Below, piece after piece: positions 11,070-21,937 of a stretch of 64,000 bases of DNA. Each line of letters opens with the position of its first letter. Position 1 is the stretch's first letter. Below the pieces are notes generated by a model. The model was given only the letters and a program-made list of their open reading frames with translations, did not search any database and had not been told where the DNA came from. This stretch comes from Chrysomallon squamiferum (Eukaryota > Mollusca > Gastropoda > Neomphalida > Peltospiridae), in assembly GCA_012295275.1 (NCBI GenBank), contig CM022673.1:22149413-22213412 (forward strand), written 5' to 3'. The position numbers and the translations under genes were made by a program.

Positions 11070-11725
11070 TTATCTTCCATTGACACCTCCAACAATGGCA
11101 AGACCAAACCCCTCATCTCCATCCAGAACGAAATCTTTGTGTTTGATGACAATGCTGTTACTGTGACCCCTCCCGCAAAAACAGTCACTGTCCTCACAGA
11201 CACCGAGACGATACACTGAAATATACATAAAATAACAAATACTGAAATATACATAAAATAACAGACACATTGAAATATACATAAAATAAAAGACACTGAA
11301 ATATACATAAAATAACAGACACATTGAAATATACATAAAATAAAACCACTTAAATATACATATAATAACAAATACTGAAACATACATAAAATAACAAATA
11401 CTGAAATATACATAAAATAACAGACACATTGAAATATACATAAAATAAAACCACTTAAATATACATATAATAACAAATACTGAAATATACATAAAATAAC
11501 AGACACTGAAATATACATAAAATAACAGACAAATGAAAATGTACATAAAATAACAGGCATTGAAATATGCATAAAATAGCAGACACTGAAATATACATAA
11601 ATAACCAAATTCCTCAAAACATTAGGACACACAAATTAATAAATAACAAATAATAACTAACAACGACAACAACATTATGGTGATGACTTTGATGATGATC
11701 AGGATAATAATAATAATAATAATAA

Positions 11726-11792
<67 letters not shown>

Positions 11793-11845
11793 GTAGATAA
11801 AATGCACTTACTTAGTAGTAAAAGAAGGATTGTAATAACTTTCAT
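11070..11845 (-). CDS. small secreted peptide, diverged copy C
   Basis: Exons 11845-11812 and 11215-11070, 59 residues. Exon 1 encodes MKVITILLLLL and ends in GTAAGT, phase 1. Exon 2 begins after ATATTTCAG. The core has changed: CEDSDCFCGRGHSNSIVIKHK keeps three Cys and KHK, but the triple Cys run is CFC, most His are gone and Asp/Glu have been gained. The tail EGFGLAIVGGVNGR ends in Gly-Arg before TAA, again an amidation-type end. A GTACGT donor-like site follows the stop. The intron carries a minisatellite grown from its acceptor region. The frame is intact, so likely a functional, rapidly diverged paralog. Confidence 0.65.
11211..11610. repeat. 26-28-bp minisatellite in peptide C intron
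   Basis: Units around ACTGAAATATACATAAAATA repeat about 14 times, with a higher-order block of about 105 bp present twice. The first unit is the splice acceptor region of copy C exon 2, so most units carry a TATATTTCAG on the gene strand. Confidence 0.9.
11703..11791. repeat. compound (AAT)n-(AGA)n-(AAAG)n microsatellite
   Basis: Three adjacent tracts just downstream of exon 1 of peptide C, within its intron. Confidence 0.95.
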
Positions 11846-12404
11846 AATGTTAACATATAAAACAAATATGATGAGTTTATCGCGGGAGCTAACACGATTA
11901 TCTGACAGGAATTCATTTTATATTTTTACCTGACCACATGCCGCTGACCACTGCACTGGACACTGCTGGAAGGTTCCCTTCACCTTCCAGTCGAGAGTGG
12001 ATAACCGAATGTGGCAACCGCTTTGCTCCCCAGACGAAACTTGAAAGCTGTGAGGATGTTTGATGTTTGGGAAACTTTGTAGCTGCGGGCTATTTTCACT
12101 AGGGAATGTTCATATGTACAGTGAAAGCTGTTTAGAGGAGAAACCAGCATGGTATAATTTAACACCGGATTATTAAACTTATTTTTAATATGTCCGTGAT
12201 TATTTATATCGATACCTAGAGTGTATGAATTAATTTGTCTAAAACCAGTTATTTTGCAGCATTGTTTTTCCATGGTTAATATAATTATATTAATTTTGTT
12301 CTGTTCTTGACTAAACTTGCAACACCAACAACAAAAACAACAACAGTACTGTGATGACGACAACAATAGTAATAATAATAATAGTAATTAGAAGATACAT
12401 AGGT
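11846..12404. other. upstream region of peptide C, no gene seen
   Basis: A possible TATA-like ATATAAAA lies near 11920. The shared CTTTGAT promoter block is not found. An 8-bp inverted repeat CTGGAAGG/CCTTCCAG sits near 11965-11990. Confidence 0.4.
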
Positions 12405-12437
12405 AGATAGAAAGATAGATAGATAGATAGATAGATT

Positions 12438-12532
<95 letters not shown>
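12405..12532. repeat. (GATA)n microsatellite
   Basis: About 30 GATA units with one interruption; on the minus strand it gives a false LSIYLSIY frame. Confidence 0.95.
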
Positions 12533-12533
<1 letters not shown>

Positions 12534-12906
12534 CAAAAATATATACAAACAAAAATAGCAAATAAAAATAAAAATAAAATAAAATAAATGTTTTCATAAT
12601 TTAAAAATTAAAAAGAAATAAATAAACTGTTTGGTCAGTTGTAACCAGTATGAAAAAACAAGTAAAGAAATATCATCATTGTTATTCTGAATTTAAATAT
12701 TTATAGGACGACATGTCTCTTATGATTACAATAGGATATTGTATTGCTTCGGAATAGAAATAGAATAACTCCAAACAATTAAATTAGATAGATCACAAAT
12801 ATTTGAAAACATTTGAAAACTTGTCTATAGCAGAAATACCATCCACTATAGAGAAACGGTCACTAGGGAAGCAGACTGACAGACAGAATGACAGATCGAC
12901 ACACAC

Positions 12907-12908
<2 letters not shown>

Positions 12909-12999
<91 letters not shown>
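12909..12999. repeat. (GA)n microsatellite
   Basis: About 45 uninterrupted AG units. Confidence 0.95.
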
Positions 13000-13002
<3 letters not shown>

Positions 13003-13837
13003 GCTAATTGATTGCCTGACAAATCGAACGTCTGTGGTATTTTCAAGAACTTCACACGAAGGGTGGGTCAGCTCCTTACATTTGTTTCGAGCAAGTTATT
13101 ACTGGTTAAGGTTTAGGTTGTTATCCAAAATATCTAAAACCGAACTTGCTTTTGAGTTGTCATTGTATGTTACTTTTCTATGTTTGGGTCATATTACCAC
13201 TGTTGGAGCGGCTGAAGATACCGGAAACTTGCATTCACGTCAATATAAAAATGGTGTTGTCAGTGTAAACATGTTTCTTATACTACTGTATGACCTCGTA
13301 TTTATTTTCATGTCCGCCAACTGACAAACCAAAAAAGAAAGTACGTCGCCATTAAAGACAGTCCTGCACTGTGGTTGCTTTCTTTAATTATAAATTTTGT
13401 GTCACATTTAATGCAGCTTCAGTCTAGTGAATAAACAGTATTTTTGTAAACCAGTTTCATGCAGCCGTGTCTATTCTGTTGGCTATTTTTGGAGAAAAGA
13501 AATTGTATCAATCATCTTGAACTAACATTCTCTTCTCTCAAAAACCAATCAAAAGGAAATTTCAAATTTTTCTGATATCCCTATGAATTAGCTGCACTGC
13601 AGTTTGTATTAACTTTTATGGTAATTTTAAAAATAATAAAATAAATAAACAGGGCAGCCGTTCTGTATTCATATGAGACTAAAATGAAATGCGAAATTCT
13701 TCTAGTTTCCTTTTTCTTACTGGTGATGAATCTTTACATTTTAAACAGTGCCTGGAATACCTGAATGGAATGATCAGGTACCACCCATCACAGACAATTT
13801 CTTAATCCAGTCTTGTTCATCTCAAGAACAACAACAA

Positions 13838-13873
<36 letters not shown>

Positions 13874-13877
13874 AAAA

Positions 13878-13926
<49 letters not shown>

Positions 13927-14748
13927 TTTAAAAAAGCGTTGGACTGAAACACAGACAACTCGCCCATATATTATTTTTCATTCTTTCTTTCTTTTTCTTT
14001 TTTTTTCTTTTGTTTTCTATTTCTTTTGTTTTCTTTTATTTTCTATTTATTTTATTTTATTTTATTTTTATTTTATTTGTGGTTAAATGAAAACGAAAAG
14101 GACACATTAATATGTATTTTAATAGTTTTATTTATTAATACACTTTTTGAACTATTTCGCTCTTACTGTTTTTCTTTTCTTTTTTCTTCTTTTTTGGGGG
14201 TGGGGTTATTTTGTTTTGTGTTGATTTTTGATTGCTTTTTTCTCCTTTTTTTTCTTTTTTTTTTCGGTTCTTTATATAATACTTTGGCAGTTAAAAAATT
14301 ACTGCACCTCATTGTCAATATTCTTAATAGATCTTATTTTATTATTATTTTAATACATATTACCAACACCACATCACAGTTTCACTTCGTAACAGATATT
14401 CAGGCTGAAAAGAAAAGATAAATAATAATCAGATGTCACATTTATATTCAGTGCTGCTTGTGTGCATAATCAACCTGAAAGTATCGATACCTATTTCGCA
14501 TTTACATAACATACATATACACAGACACACACACGTACACATACTCACACACATACACACACACACATCTGTTTCTTTACATATGCTTTTCCATTCCAGT
14601 TTCATTTATATTTGTATTGTAGATTAATTCATTGTTAATAAAGAATTGAAGAATTTAACTCTGCGGTAACCAGGTAAATTCCTATTGCCAAACTGATTCC
14701 ATTATGCTGAATGTTAATCATTTTTATACGTACTTGTCTGAAATGTAT
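13000..14748. other. intergenic, no gene seen
   Basis: Contains A/(AAT)n at 13838-13924, long T/C-rich tracts at 13975-14270 and a CA-rich patch near 14520-14570. Open frames here have no recognisable domain. It may hold the 3' UTR exon of peptide D. Confidence 0.5.
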
Positions 14749-15295
14749 TTATTTTCCGATTAGAGCAAAACCAAAGCCGCCGTTGAGACTGTGGTGACTT
14801 TTGTGTTTGATGCTGACGCTGCTGCTGTGGTGGGAATGACAACAACATTTACTACCACAGTGTGCGTCGGTGTTCATCGCCAGACACACTGAAACAGTAC
14901 GAAACAGTAAATCAAACACGGAATCTAAAACGTTCATACTGACGTCTGTCACACGTAAATAATAATAATAATAATGTTAATGACGATGATGGTGATGGGG
15001 GGGGGAGAAGAAATAGGGTAATGATGATGATGATGTTAATAACAGTGGTAATTAATAGTGATTGTAGCAGTAGAAGAGCTTTATAAATATGAAATAAATG
15101 TATAACACATATGCAAAACGTAATTTCTTATATATAAGTAATAAAAAGAAAAATATTTTTAAAAAACCAGCAAGATGGATATAGACAGATAGACAGATAG
15201 ACAGATAGATAGATAGACAGATAGACAGATAGACAGATAGATACATAAACCTTACTTGTGATAAAAACTAAAACGGCTGAGTTCTGAATCTTCAT
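14749..15295 (-). CDS. small secreted Cys/His/Gly-rich peptide, copy D
   Basis: Exons 15295-15256 and 14888-14749, 59 residues. Exon 1 encodes MKIQNSAVLVFIT and ends with GTAAGG in phase 1; exon 2 starts after TGTTTCAG. The leader runs to about NTDA, then HCGSKCCCHSHHSSS, SIKHKSHHS, NGGFGFALIG and a terminal Lys before TAA. It matches copies A and E closely in the core but lacks the Cys near residue 24 of the exon-2 part and has extra His in the linker. A GTACGT donor lies shortly after the stop, so a 3' UTR intron is likely. Predicted secreted peptide of about 37 residues, amidated; function unknown. Confidence 0.75.
15177..15243. repeat. (GATA/GACA)n microsatellite in peptide D intron
   Basis: Mixed ATAG and ACAG units ending a few bases from the exon 1 donor. 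Confidence 0.9.
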
Positions 15296-15405
15296 AGCCG
15301 AAAATCGTTTACAGAACTAACTGAAATGAAAACAATTCTCTCCAATTTTGTTTGTTTGTTACTTTTTGTTTTTTTTCGAAGTATCACGACATGTGAAAGT
15401 TAGTA

Positions 15406-15461
15406 TTTATATAAACGCCAAGTAGAACGATGTTTTGTAAAACAGCAGGTACAACTTTGAT
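15406..15461 (-). promoter_or_regulatory. promoter of peptide D
   Basis: TATATAAA (15413-15406, minus strand) lies about 110 bp before the start. CAGCAGG and CTTTGATGT (plus strand) lie about 42 bp beyond it, the same block as at copies A, B and E. Confidence 0.6.
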
Positions 15462-15650
15462 GTTAAATGTGTGGCACTATTTGTGGATTCGCTGTTGCTC
15501 CCCGCGTTTTGTTTTACAAACAACGGATTTAAAATTAGTTAGCCAGAACAGCAGGCTGTCAAAACAATAACAAAAAATACTTTAATCAAGTTATAAGTTT
15601 AAAAATACATTTCTATACCCATGGGAAAAAAAAAAAAAAAAAAAAAAAAA

Positions 15651-15681
<31 letters not shown>

Positions 15682-15819
15682 GAAAAAATATTCTAAAGAA
15701 TATAAAAGAAAAAGATACAAAGACAAAATAAACGATATAGCAGCACTGAGATTCATTTTTTATTATAAACACGCACAGCCACAGACTCACTCACACACAA
15801 TGAAGTTTATAAATTGAAC

Positions 15820-15856
<37 letters not shown>

Positions 15857-17394
15857 CCTTACTTGTTGCAAAATGTTTTTCAGATTTTTATTTTATTTTA
15901 TTATCATATTTTTTGAATTATGGAAAATTCTTTGTAAAGTGTATTTTTATTTGCATTTAGGAATATATTTCTTATCTGGATATTTGATTAATAAAAGAAA
16001 TTGTTTCTCTTTCTTTCCATAATTTCTTTATAATTTTTTCATCTTCTTTCTTGTACGTCTTTCATTATTTCCCTCTTTCTTTCTTTTTCTTTTCATCAAT
16101 CTTCTTAATCTTAATCTTAAAATGTTTGGGGTTTTGGGGGGGGGTTGCAAATATTGCTTATTATTTACTTGAAAAAAATCGTTATTTAAATATTATTGGA
16201 CTGTCCGTAAGCATTAACAGACGCATTAAAAGTTTTACAGCAGTGAAACATTATTGTTCTCATTTCCAAGGTTATATTTGTACTTCGTTTTTATTTTTTT
16301 CAAGTGTTTATTTATTTATTTATTTTTAGTTTTGTTGGTCTTTTAATTTTTTTTTTTTTTTTTTTTTTTAATTATTTACTTAATTTACTTAACAATACAA
16401 AACAATAATAAAATGAAAAACTAATATTCAAAATTTAATTGAGTAAAAGATTTTATAATTTTTATTTTGTTATATATTTTTTAATATAAAATTAATTATT
16501 TATTTTATATTTTCACTCTTTCTCTTTTCTCTTTTTTTTATAGTTAATTTAGAATATTTTTGTTTTATTTTATTTTACTACTTTGAAAATCATAATACGA
16601 ATCTAAAAACTATTTCTTTGTCATTTTTCTTTTTTCTTTGTTAATTATAAATTATTTTAACGAAACATTTTATTATGTTTATTGTTTGTTATTATTATTA
16701 TTTTTTTTTTTTTTTATCTGTTAACATAATTTTTTGGCGATAAATAAAATTGGTGCTAATACTACTACTACTACAATTAGCACGACCACTACCACAACCA
16801 CTACTACTACTACTACTACTATTATTTTTTGTTTTAATGAAGAATAAAAGTTCAATAAAATACATGTAAACAACAAAAAGAATGAAACAAATGACCTAAT
16901 TTTAACTTCACTGTAGACGCAGGAATGGTAGAAACAGTAGTTGCTATAGTAACAGCGGTGTAAGTAGTTTTTTTATTACTAGCAGAGAGAAGACTATAAT
17001 TTACTGGCGATTTGATATCGAAAACAGGCCTTTAGTACAATAGTAATAGTTATAGTTGTAATAATAAGGTTAGAAGTAGAGAGAGTATTAATAATTGTTA
17101 TTACCGTAATGATGTTAATAGTAATAGTAGTTTTAGTAATAGTAGAGACAGTAGTGTTAGTAGAAATAGTAATAGCAGTAGAAACATCTATAGTATCATT
17201 AATAATAGTAGAAGCAACTGTTGTAATGGTGGTAGTAGTAGTTGTGATAGCTGTTATGCTTTTAATGTTAGTAGTTGTAATAATATTATCAGTAGTAATT
17301 GTTGTAGATGTTGTAGTACAGAGGAGTTTATGCTTGGTTACAAATATCCTCATTATTACGTAATGTTTGGTTAAGTGATAAACACAAACAAAGT
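15462..17394. other. intergenic, no gene seen
   Basis: Poly-A plus (AAT)n at 15627-15677, (AAT)n at 15821-15856, T-rich tracts, CTA/CCA triplets near 16760-16820, and an impure AGT/AAT triplet region at 17030-17330 that opens frames on both strands. Confidence 0.55.
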
Positions 17395-17410
17395 TATAAC
17401 TAACTAAACG

Positions 17411-17416
17411 TTTATT
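17411..17416 (-). terminator. poly(A) signal of peptide E
   Basis: AATAAA on the minus strand, about 60 nt into a 3' UTR exon that begins at 17473 after a TTTTGCAG acceptor. Confidence 0.6.
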
Positions 17417-17699
17417 AACAGAACATGTAAGTATTTAATAAAACACAACATCCTCCAGAATTGTCTTCACAATCTGCAAAACAAGAAATGAAATCTTGAG
17501 CTGTAGAGTACTACATATTAAATATTAATTTTAATTATTTCACTAGCTTCGGTTCTGACTCTTTTCATACTTTGCACTTCTTAATTATAATTTAATTACC
17601 TATTTTATTTCACTGAGAATATGATGACCGTGTTATTGTAAACTCTGTCATTATCATTATTATTATTATTACTTGAGTACATACCTAAAATCTCTGTGA

Positions 17700-18185
17700 T
17701 TACTTCCCAGCCAGTCCCGCCAACCCAAATCCAAAACCTCCCCCATACGCGCTACTGGAACTTTTGTGCTTGACGCACGTGCTGCTGCTGTGGTGGCTAT
17801 GACAACAGCATTTACTACCACAGTGGGCCTCTGTCAACATCAGTTTACAGCCTGAATAAAATAATGATAATAATAATAAATAAATACATTTTAAAATTAA
17901 GGAATAAATGTATTTAGAGATAACATAAATGATTTAACGCTATAAAATAATAATTCAATTAATAAAATAAAATAAACAAAATAAATAATAAAAAATAAAA
18001 ATTATCAATATAACAAAATATATACTTATAGAAAATAAAGAAACAAGTAAATAAATAAATACACAAACAAACGAACAAATAAACAGATAAATAGATAAAC
18101 AAACAAACAAACAAACAAATAAATAAATAACGAAATGGTAAATTAACTCACTGAGAACCAGAAGAAGAACAACAAAGAATTTCAT
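17700..18185 (-). CDS. small secreted Cys/His/Gly-rich peptide, copy E
   Basis: The best-defined member. Coding exons 18185-18152 and 17851-17700, 61 residues. Exon 1 encodes MKFFVVLLLVL and ends in GTGAGT (phase 1); exon 2 follows TTATTCAG. The leader ends about LTEA; the mature part begins HCGSKCCCHSHHSSST, then CVKHKSSSS, GGGFGFGLAG and LAGK-stop. Exon 2 extends to 17685, where AG|GTATGT starts a 3' UTR intron; the last exon begins at 17473 and carries AATAAA. Amidation at the terminal Gly is inferred. The run of Cys and His suggests metal or disulphide chemistry; a structural role is also possible. Confidence 0.8.
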
Positions 18186-18275
18186 GTTTGATGTAAAATA
18201 AATATTAGTTTTTGGAGAGGTAGATGATTTGGTTTTCTTGATTTTTTTTAATGATTTAACCACTGCACGCCTTCT

Positions 18276-18343
18276 TTTTTATACAAACGCTTTGATTGCA
18301 TGACGCTCCTTTGTGGTTAAAGCATCAGTGGGAGATCTTTGAT
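18276..18343 (-). promoter_or_regulatory. promoter of peptide E
   Basis: TATAAAAA (18283-18276, minus strand) about 90 bp before the start, with CAGTGGG and CTTTGATGT (plus strand) about 54 bp further upstream, the same spacing as copy A. Confidence 0.6.
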
Positions 18344-19468
18344 GTCAAAAACACGATGTCATACTGCGTGTTAAAACAAACATTCTCACAGAGTGGAAGA
18401 CACCTAGCAAAAAGTAATATAATGAATGCATCAAAATTAAAACAAAGTAAATGAATAACATAAATAAAGCAATAAAATAAATTTATGCAGTAATATTTCA
18501 AATTATAAACTACATTGTTCCTTCCCCCAAAATATGAAATTTTTGAAAAATATTTCTCGTCTCATTTTCGTAGTTATTATAATGTACATCATATGTACAT
18601 ACATACATATATATTTACACACACATACACATAAGATAATATATTATTATTTTTATTATTTCTTTTCTTTTTTCTTCTTTTTTTTATGATTAACGAAATC
18701 CATTTTATTTTGTCATATTTTCGGTTTCGGACGAACTTTAACGATTTAAAATCTTTTAATAATAAAAACTTTAGTTTTCTTCTTCTTATTTAAAATTAGA
18801 TATTAAATCATTCTTTTTTATTTCCTTCTTTATTTTTTAAGCTATTTATTTCGTTTATTTATATAACTATATAATTAAATGGTTTTGGTTAAATTAAAAA
18901 TTTATGTAAACGCTGTTTTTCTTCTCTTCTTTTTCATGCTTTTTTTTTTTTTTTTTTATGAAATATAAAAAGGAATCTAACATCTCAAATTATGGTTTTG
19001 TGCTATTCACGCATTTCAGATAAAAATTAAAAATAGAAAATAATAATAAATTCTAAACATATAAATACAAAATAATATTATCTTAGCCTTTTTAAATGTT
19101 TTCATATGATTGAGAAAAATATGTAGAGAAAGAGAACAAATTCATTTTAAAACAACAACAAATAAATAAATAAATAAATTCCATCTTACTATGTACGAAT
19201 GATATTTATTTAATTATTTCATTTTACTTTTTTTTTTTTTTTTTTATTATTTCATTTTCTTTAATCACTTATTTTTACACCATGTTGAAGTTCTGGTGTC
19301 TACATGCCGAGTTAATCATCTTAAAACAAACACAACTTCATGTTTTCAATGACGAAGACGTGCTATATATGGGTTTACTGCTGTGACTCTGTTATTTTCT
19401 GTTTGATGTTTTAATGAAAATAAACACATAAAGATCACTATAATGGATCATTTCTTTTATAACTGTTG
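18344..19468. other. divergent intergenic region between peptides E and F
   Basis: About 1.1 kb between two divergent promoters, AT-rich with T tracts. The CTTTGAT block is found only on the E side. Confidence 0.5.
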
Positions 19469-19476
19469 TATATAAA
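19469..19476 (+). promoter_or_regulatory. TATA box of peptide F
   Basis: TATATAAA 41 bp before the start codon, in a locally unique stretch. Confidence 0.6.
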
Positions 19477-19516
19477 CAGGCAATACAAATAGTTTTCAAT
19501 GTTAAAGAAGTCAGCA

Positions 19517-20398
19517 ATGAATGTTTTCTTCAGTCTTAAGCTGGGATTTGTGCTGCTGTGTAAGTGCATCATTTTATTTCAATTTATTTATTTAATAATA
19601 AATAAATAAATAAATAAATAAATACAAAAATATAAAAATTAAACAAGGAAACCAAAAAATGATTTAAAAAAATAAATAATAAAAAAGGAAAATACTTCAC
19701 ATTTCTTAGTAATAAAAAAAAGTGGAAATTTTTAGGCAAAACTACATACAGCCAGAGAACTGGAAACCAATTAAACAAAAATCTGTTGTTGTTTATTATT
19801 AATTTCAGTTAATTTTATTCTTTTATTTCATTTTATTTATTATTATTAATTTTGTTGTTGTTGTTGTTGTTAATTGCAGCTAGCATATTAGCAACGACAA
19901 CGGCATCATGTGGAAGTAGTTGCTGTTGTCACTCTTCACACCACAGCTCTACATCTGTAAGTCAAGCAAGCAAAAGCTGGAAATAGTGTTAAAAACGAGG
20001 TATATAGTGAAATATTTTAACTGCTAAAAAGGATTACCAAGAACCCAGTCTTTTGATATTTAAAATAAATAAAAAGTCGTTATTACAAAGATTCTAAGAT
20101 ACATTTATACTTGGGGGAGGAATTAATAATAATAAAAAAGCATAAATATAAAAATAATTAAATATAAACAATATCTACATTCACAATACACACATACAGC
20201 GATATCTAGATTCAGACGGCTTGAAATATACTCTTGGATTTCCTTAGACTATTCTGTTGCAACCAGTCGCAATAACAAGTATTTATTTATTTATTATTTT
20301 GTTGTTGTAATTCTGATTATTTCTTTCTTTATATTAAAGGTTTAATCTTTTTCTTTCAGATGAAGAGTTACGGATATGGGTTAAACATGTACCATTAA
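19517..20398 (+). CDS. small secreted Cys/His-rich peptide, copy F, opposite strand
   Basis: Exons 19517-19559, 19880-19956 and 20360-20398; 52 residues. Exon 1 encodes MNVFFSLKLGFVLL and ends T|GTAAGTG (phase 1). Exon 2 starts after AATTGCAG, with leader to about ATTTA, then SCGSSCCCHSSHHSS, clearly the same core as copies A, D and E. Unlike them, a phase-0 GTAAGT donor interrupts the coding part after the core, and exon 3 encodes a short MKSYGYGLNMYH tail before TAA. The tail echoes the aromatic-Gly tail of the others but has no terminal Gly-basic end, so amidation is not expected. AATAAA follows within 10 nt. Confidence 0.7.
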
Positions 20399-20406
20399 CT
20401 GTAAAC

Positions 20407-20412
20407 AATAAA
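20407..20412 (+). terminator. poly(A) signal of peptide F
   Basis: AATAAA 8 nt after the stop codon, followed by a GT/T-rich stretch near 20427-20450. Confidence 0.65.
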
Positions 20413-20605
20413 ATTTTATCTAGTTTTGTATTGCTGGTTGTCTTCTTTTTGTTACATATTTGTTACAATGTTTTTAAGTATTTGGTTAGTTAGTTTTTAT
20501 TTACATCACAAATAATACAGGAAACACAAGATTGACATCCAGTAGTCTTACTTCGTATGTAAGATGAAATTATTAAAACAGTCAAGTATTTTTGTACAAG
20601 TACTT

Positions 20606-20716
<111 letters not shown>

Positions 20717-21047
20717 ACATTTGTAGTCATTAATACTGATAAAGAACTAGTTTAATTATATACATTTAATACTGAAAATATAATTAAAAAAACATTACAC
20801 AAGACTGAAAGGACAACTAAGGAAATTGAAGAACAGTTATGCTGAAAACTTACAGTAAGAATTGGTTGAAAAACTAATAATTATCAAAATGTACATTTAA
20901 CTTAATAAAGAAACAAGTTTTGCATATTAAACTAAATAAAGATAAGTAAATAACTGGTTCACTTAAATTATAGAAAGATTTATTAATTTTTTGATTTCAG
21001 ACATTGTTTAAATTGTTTATTTTTATTATAAGCTAAAACACATTCTC

Positions 21048-21283
21048 TGAAATGACAAATCAATGGAAATCCTAATTTACTTTTTCATGATCAATGCTAA
21101 TAAAAAATCAAAAAGTTAAGAAAAACAAAAACAACAAAGTTTTATTTTGCTGAAAATCTCAACAATTTCTTGATGACAAACAAAAATGTTCTTTGAAAAT
21201 AAAACCATTACAACTAATCACTCCTACAGAAATCGCAAATCAAGCACACATGAATTTGAACCCCCCCAAAAAAAATGATTCTC

Positions 21284-21336
<53 letters not shown>

Positions 21337-21665
21337 CAACAATAATAATGATGATAATACAATATAAATAAATGAATTAATAAATAAAATAACAAATACA
21401 TTTTTGAATTAGGGTGATTTATTAATCATTTCTTCATACTGCTAATGAAACAAAATATTCATTGAAATGACAAACTAATGAAAAATGCTTTATTTTCTAA
21501 TGATCACTGACAATGAAAAAGCAAAACGTAAGAAAAATATTTTACTTTGCTGAAAATTTCAATTTCTTGATGACAAATTAAAATTTACTTCAAAAAAAAT
21601 AAAAATAATAAATAAATGCAGCAAATGATCATTATAATCACAAATCAAGCACAAATGATTGCGTA
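21048..21665. repeat. diverged tandem duplication downstream of RIF1
   Basis: Two blocks about 410 bp apart (about 21048-21258 and 21461-21665) share AAATGACAAA, TTGCTGAAAAT, TTTCTTGATGACAAA and CACAAATCAAGCACA in the same order. An (AAT)n at 21284-21346 separates them. Confidence 0.7.
21489..21494 (-). terminator. possible RIF1 poly(A) signal
   Basis: AATAAA on the minus strand about 445 nt after the RIF1 stop; other AATAAA occurrences lie further on, so the choice is tentative. Confidence 0.3.
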
Positions 21666-21937
21666 TATATATAAAATATTCACTTTTTAAAAAATTACTG
21701 AAATGATAATGTGAAAAATAATAATAGTACTAGTAATAATAATTTTTAAAAAAGTGTTGTGCAAATGTAATATAAACTGAGTAGCCACAGTAAAATATTT
21801 TTCAAAGCTTGTACAAAAATCAATGTGGAAAGCTCATCAAGTTGTACACGTGTCACTCAAATCAATGGACTCCTGTTAGTCATACCCAAACACTCTGCTG
21901 TCTGAAACTCTCTGAGACTCAGTGTTTAAAGTCTCAC

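Noticed and set aside
11012-11632. 206-codon YFMYISV repeat protein
   Set aside because: Minisatellite in the intron of peptide C read through; only its last part, after 11215, is a real exon, and in another frame.
12803-13324. 173-codon frame through the (GA)n tract
   Set aside because: The middle is RERERE from a dinucleotide repeat and the rest matches nothing recognisable.
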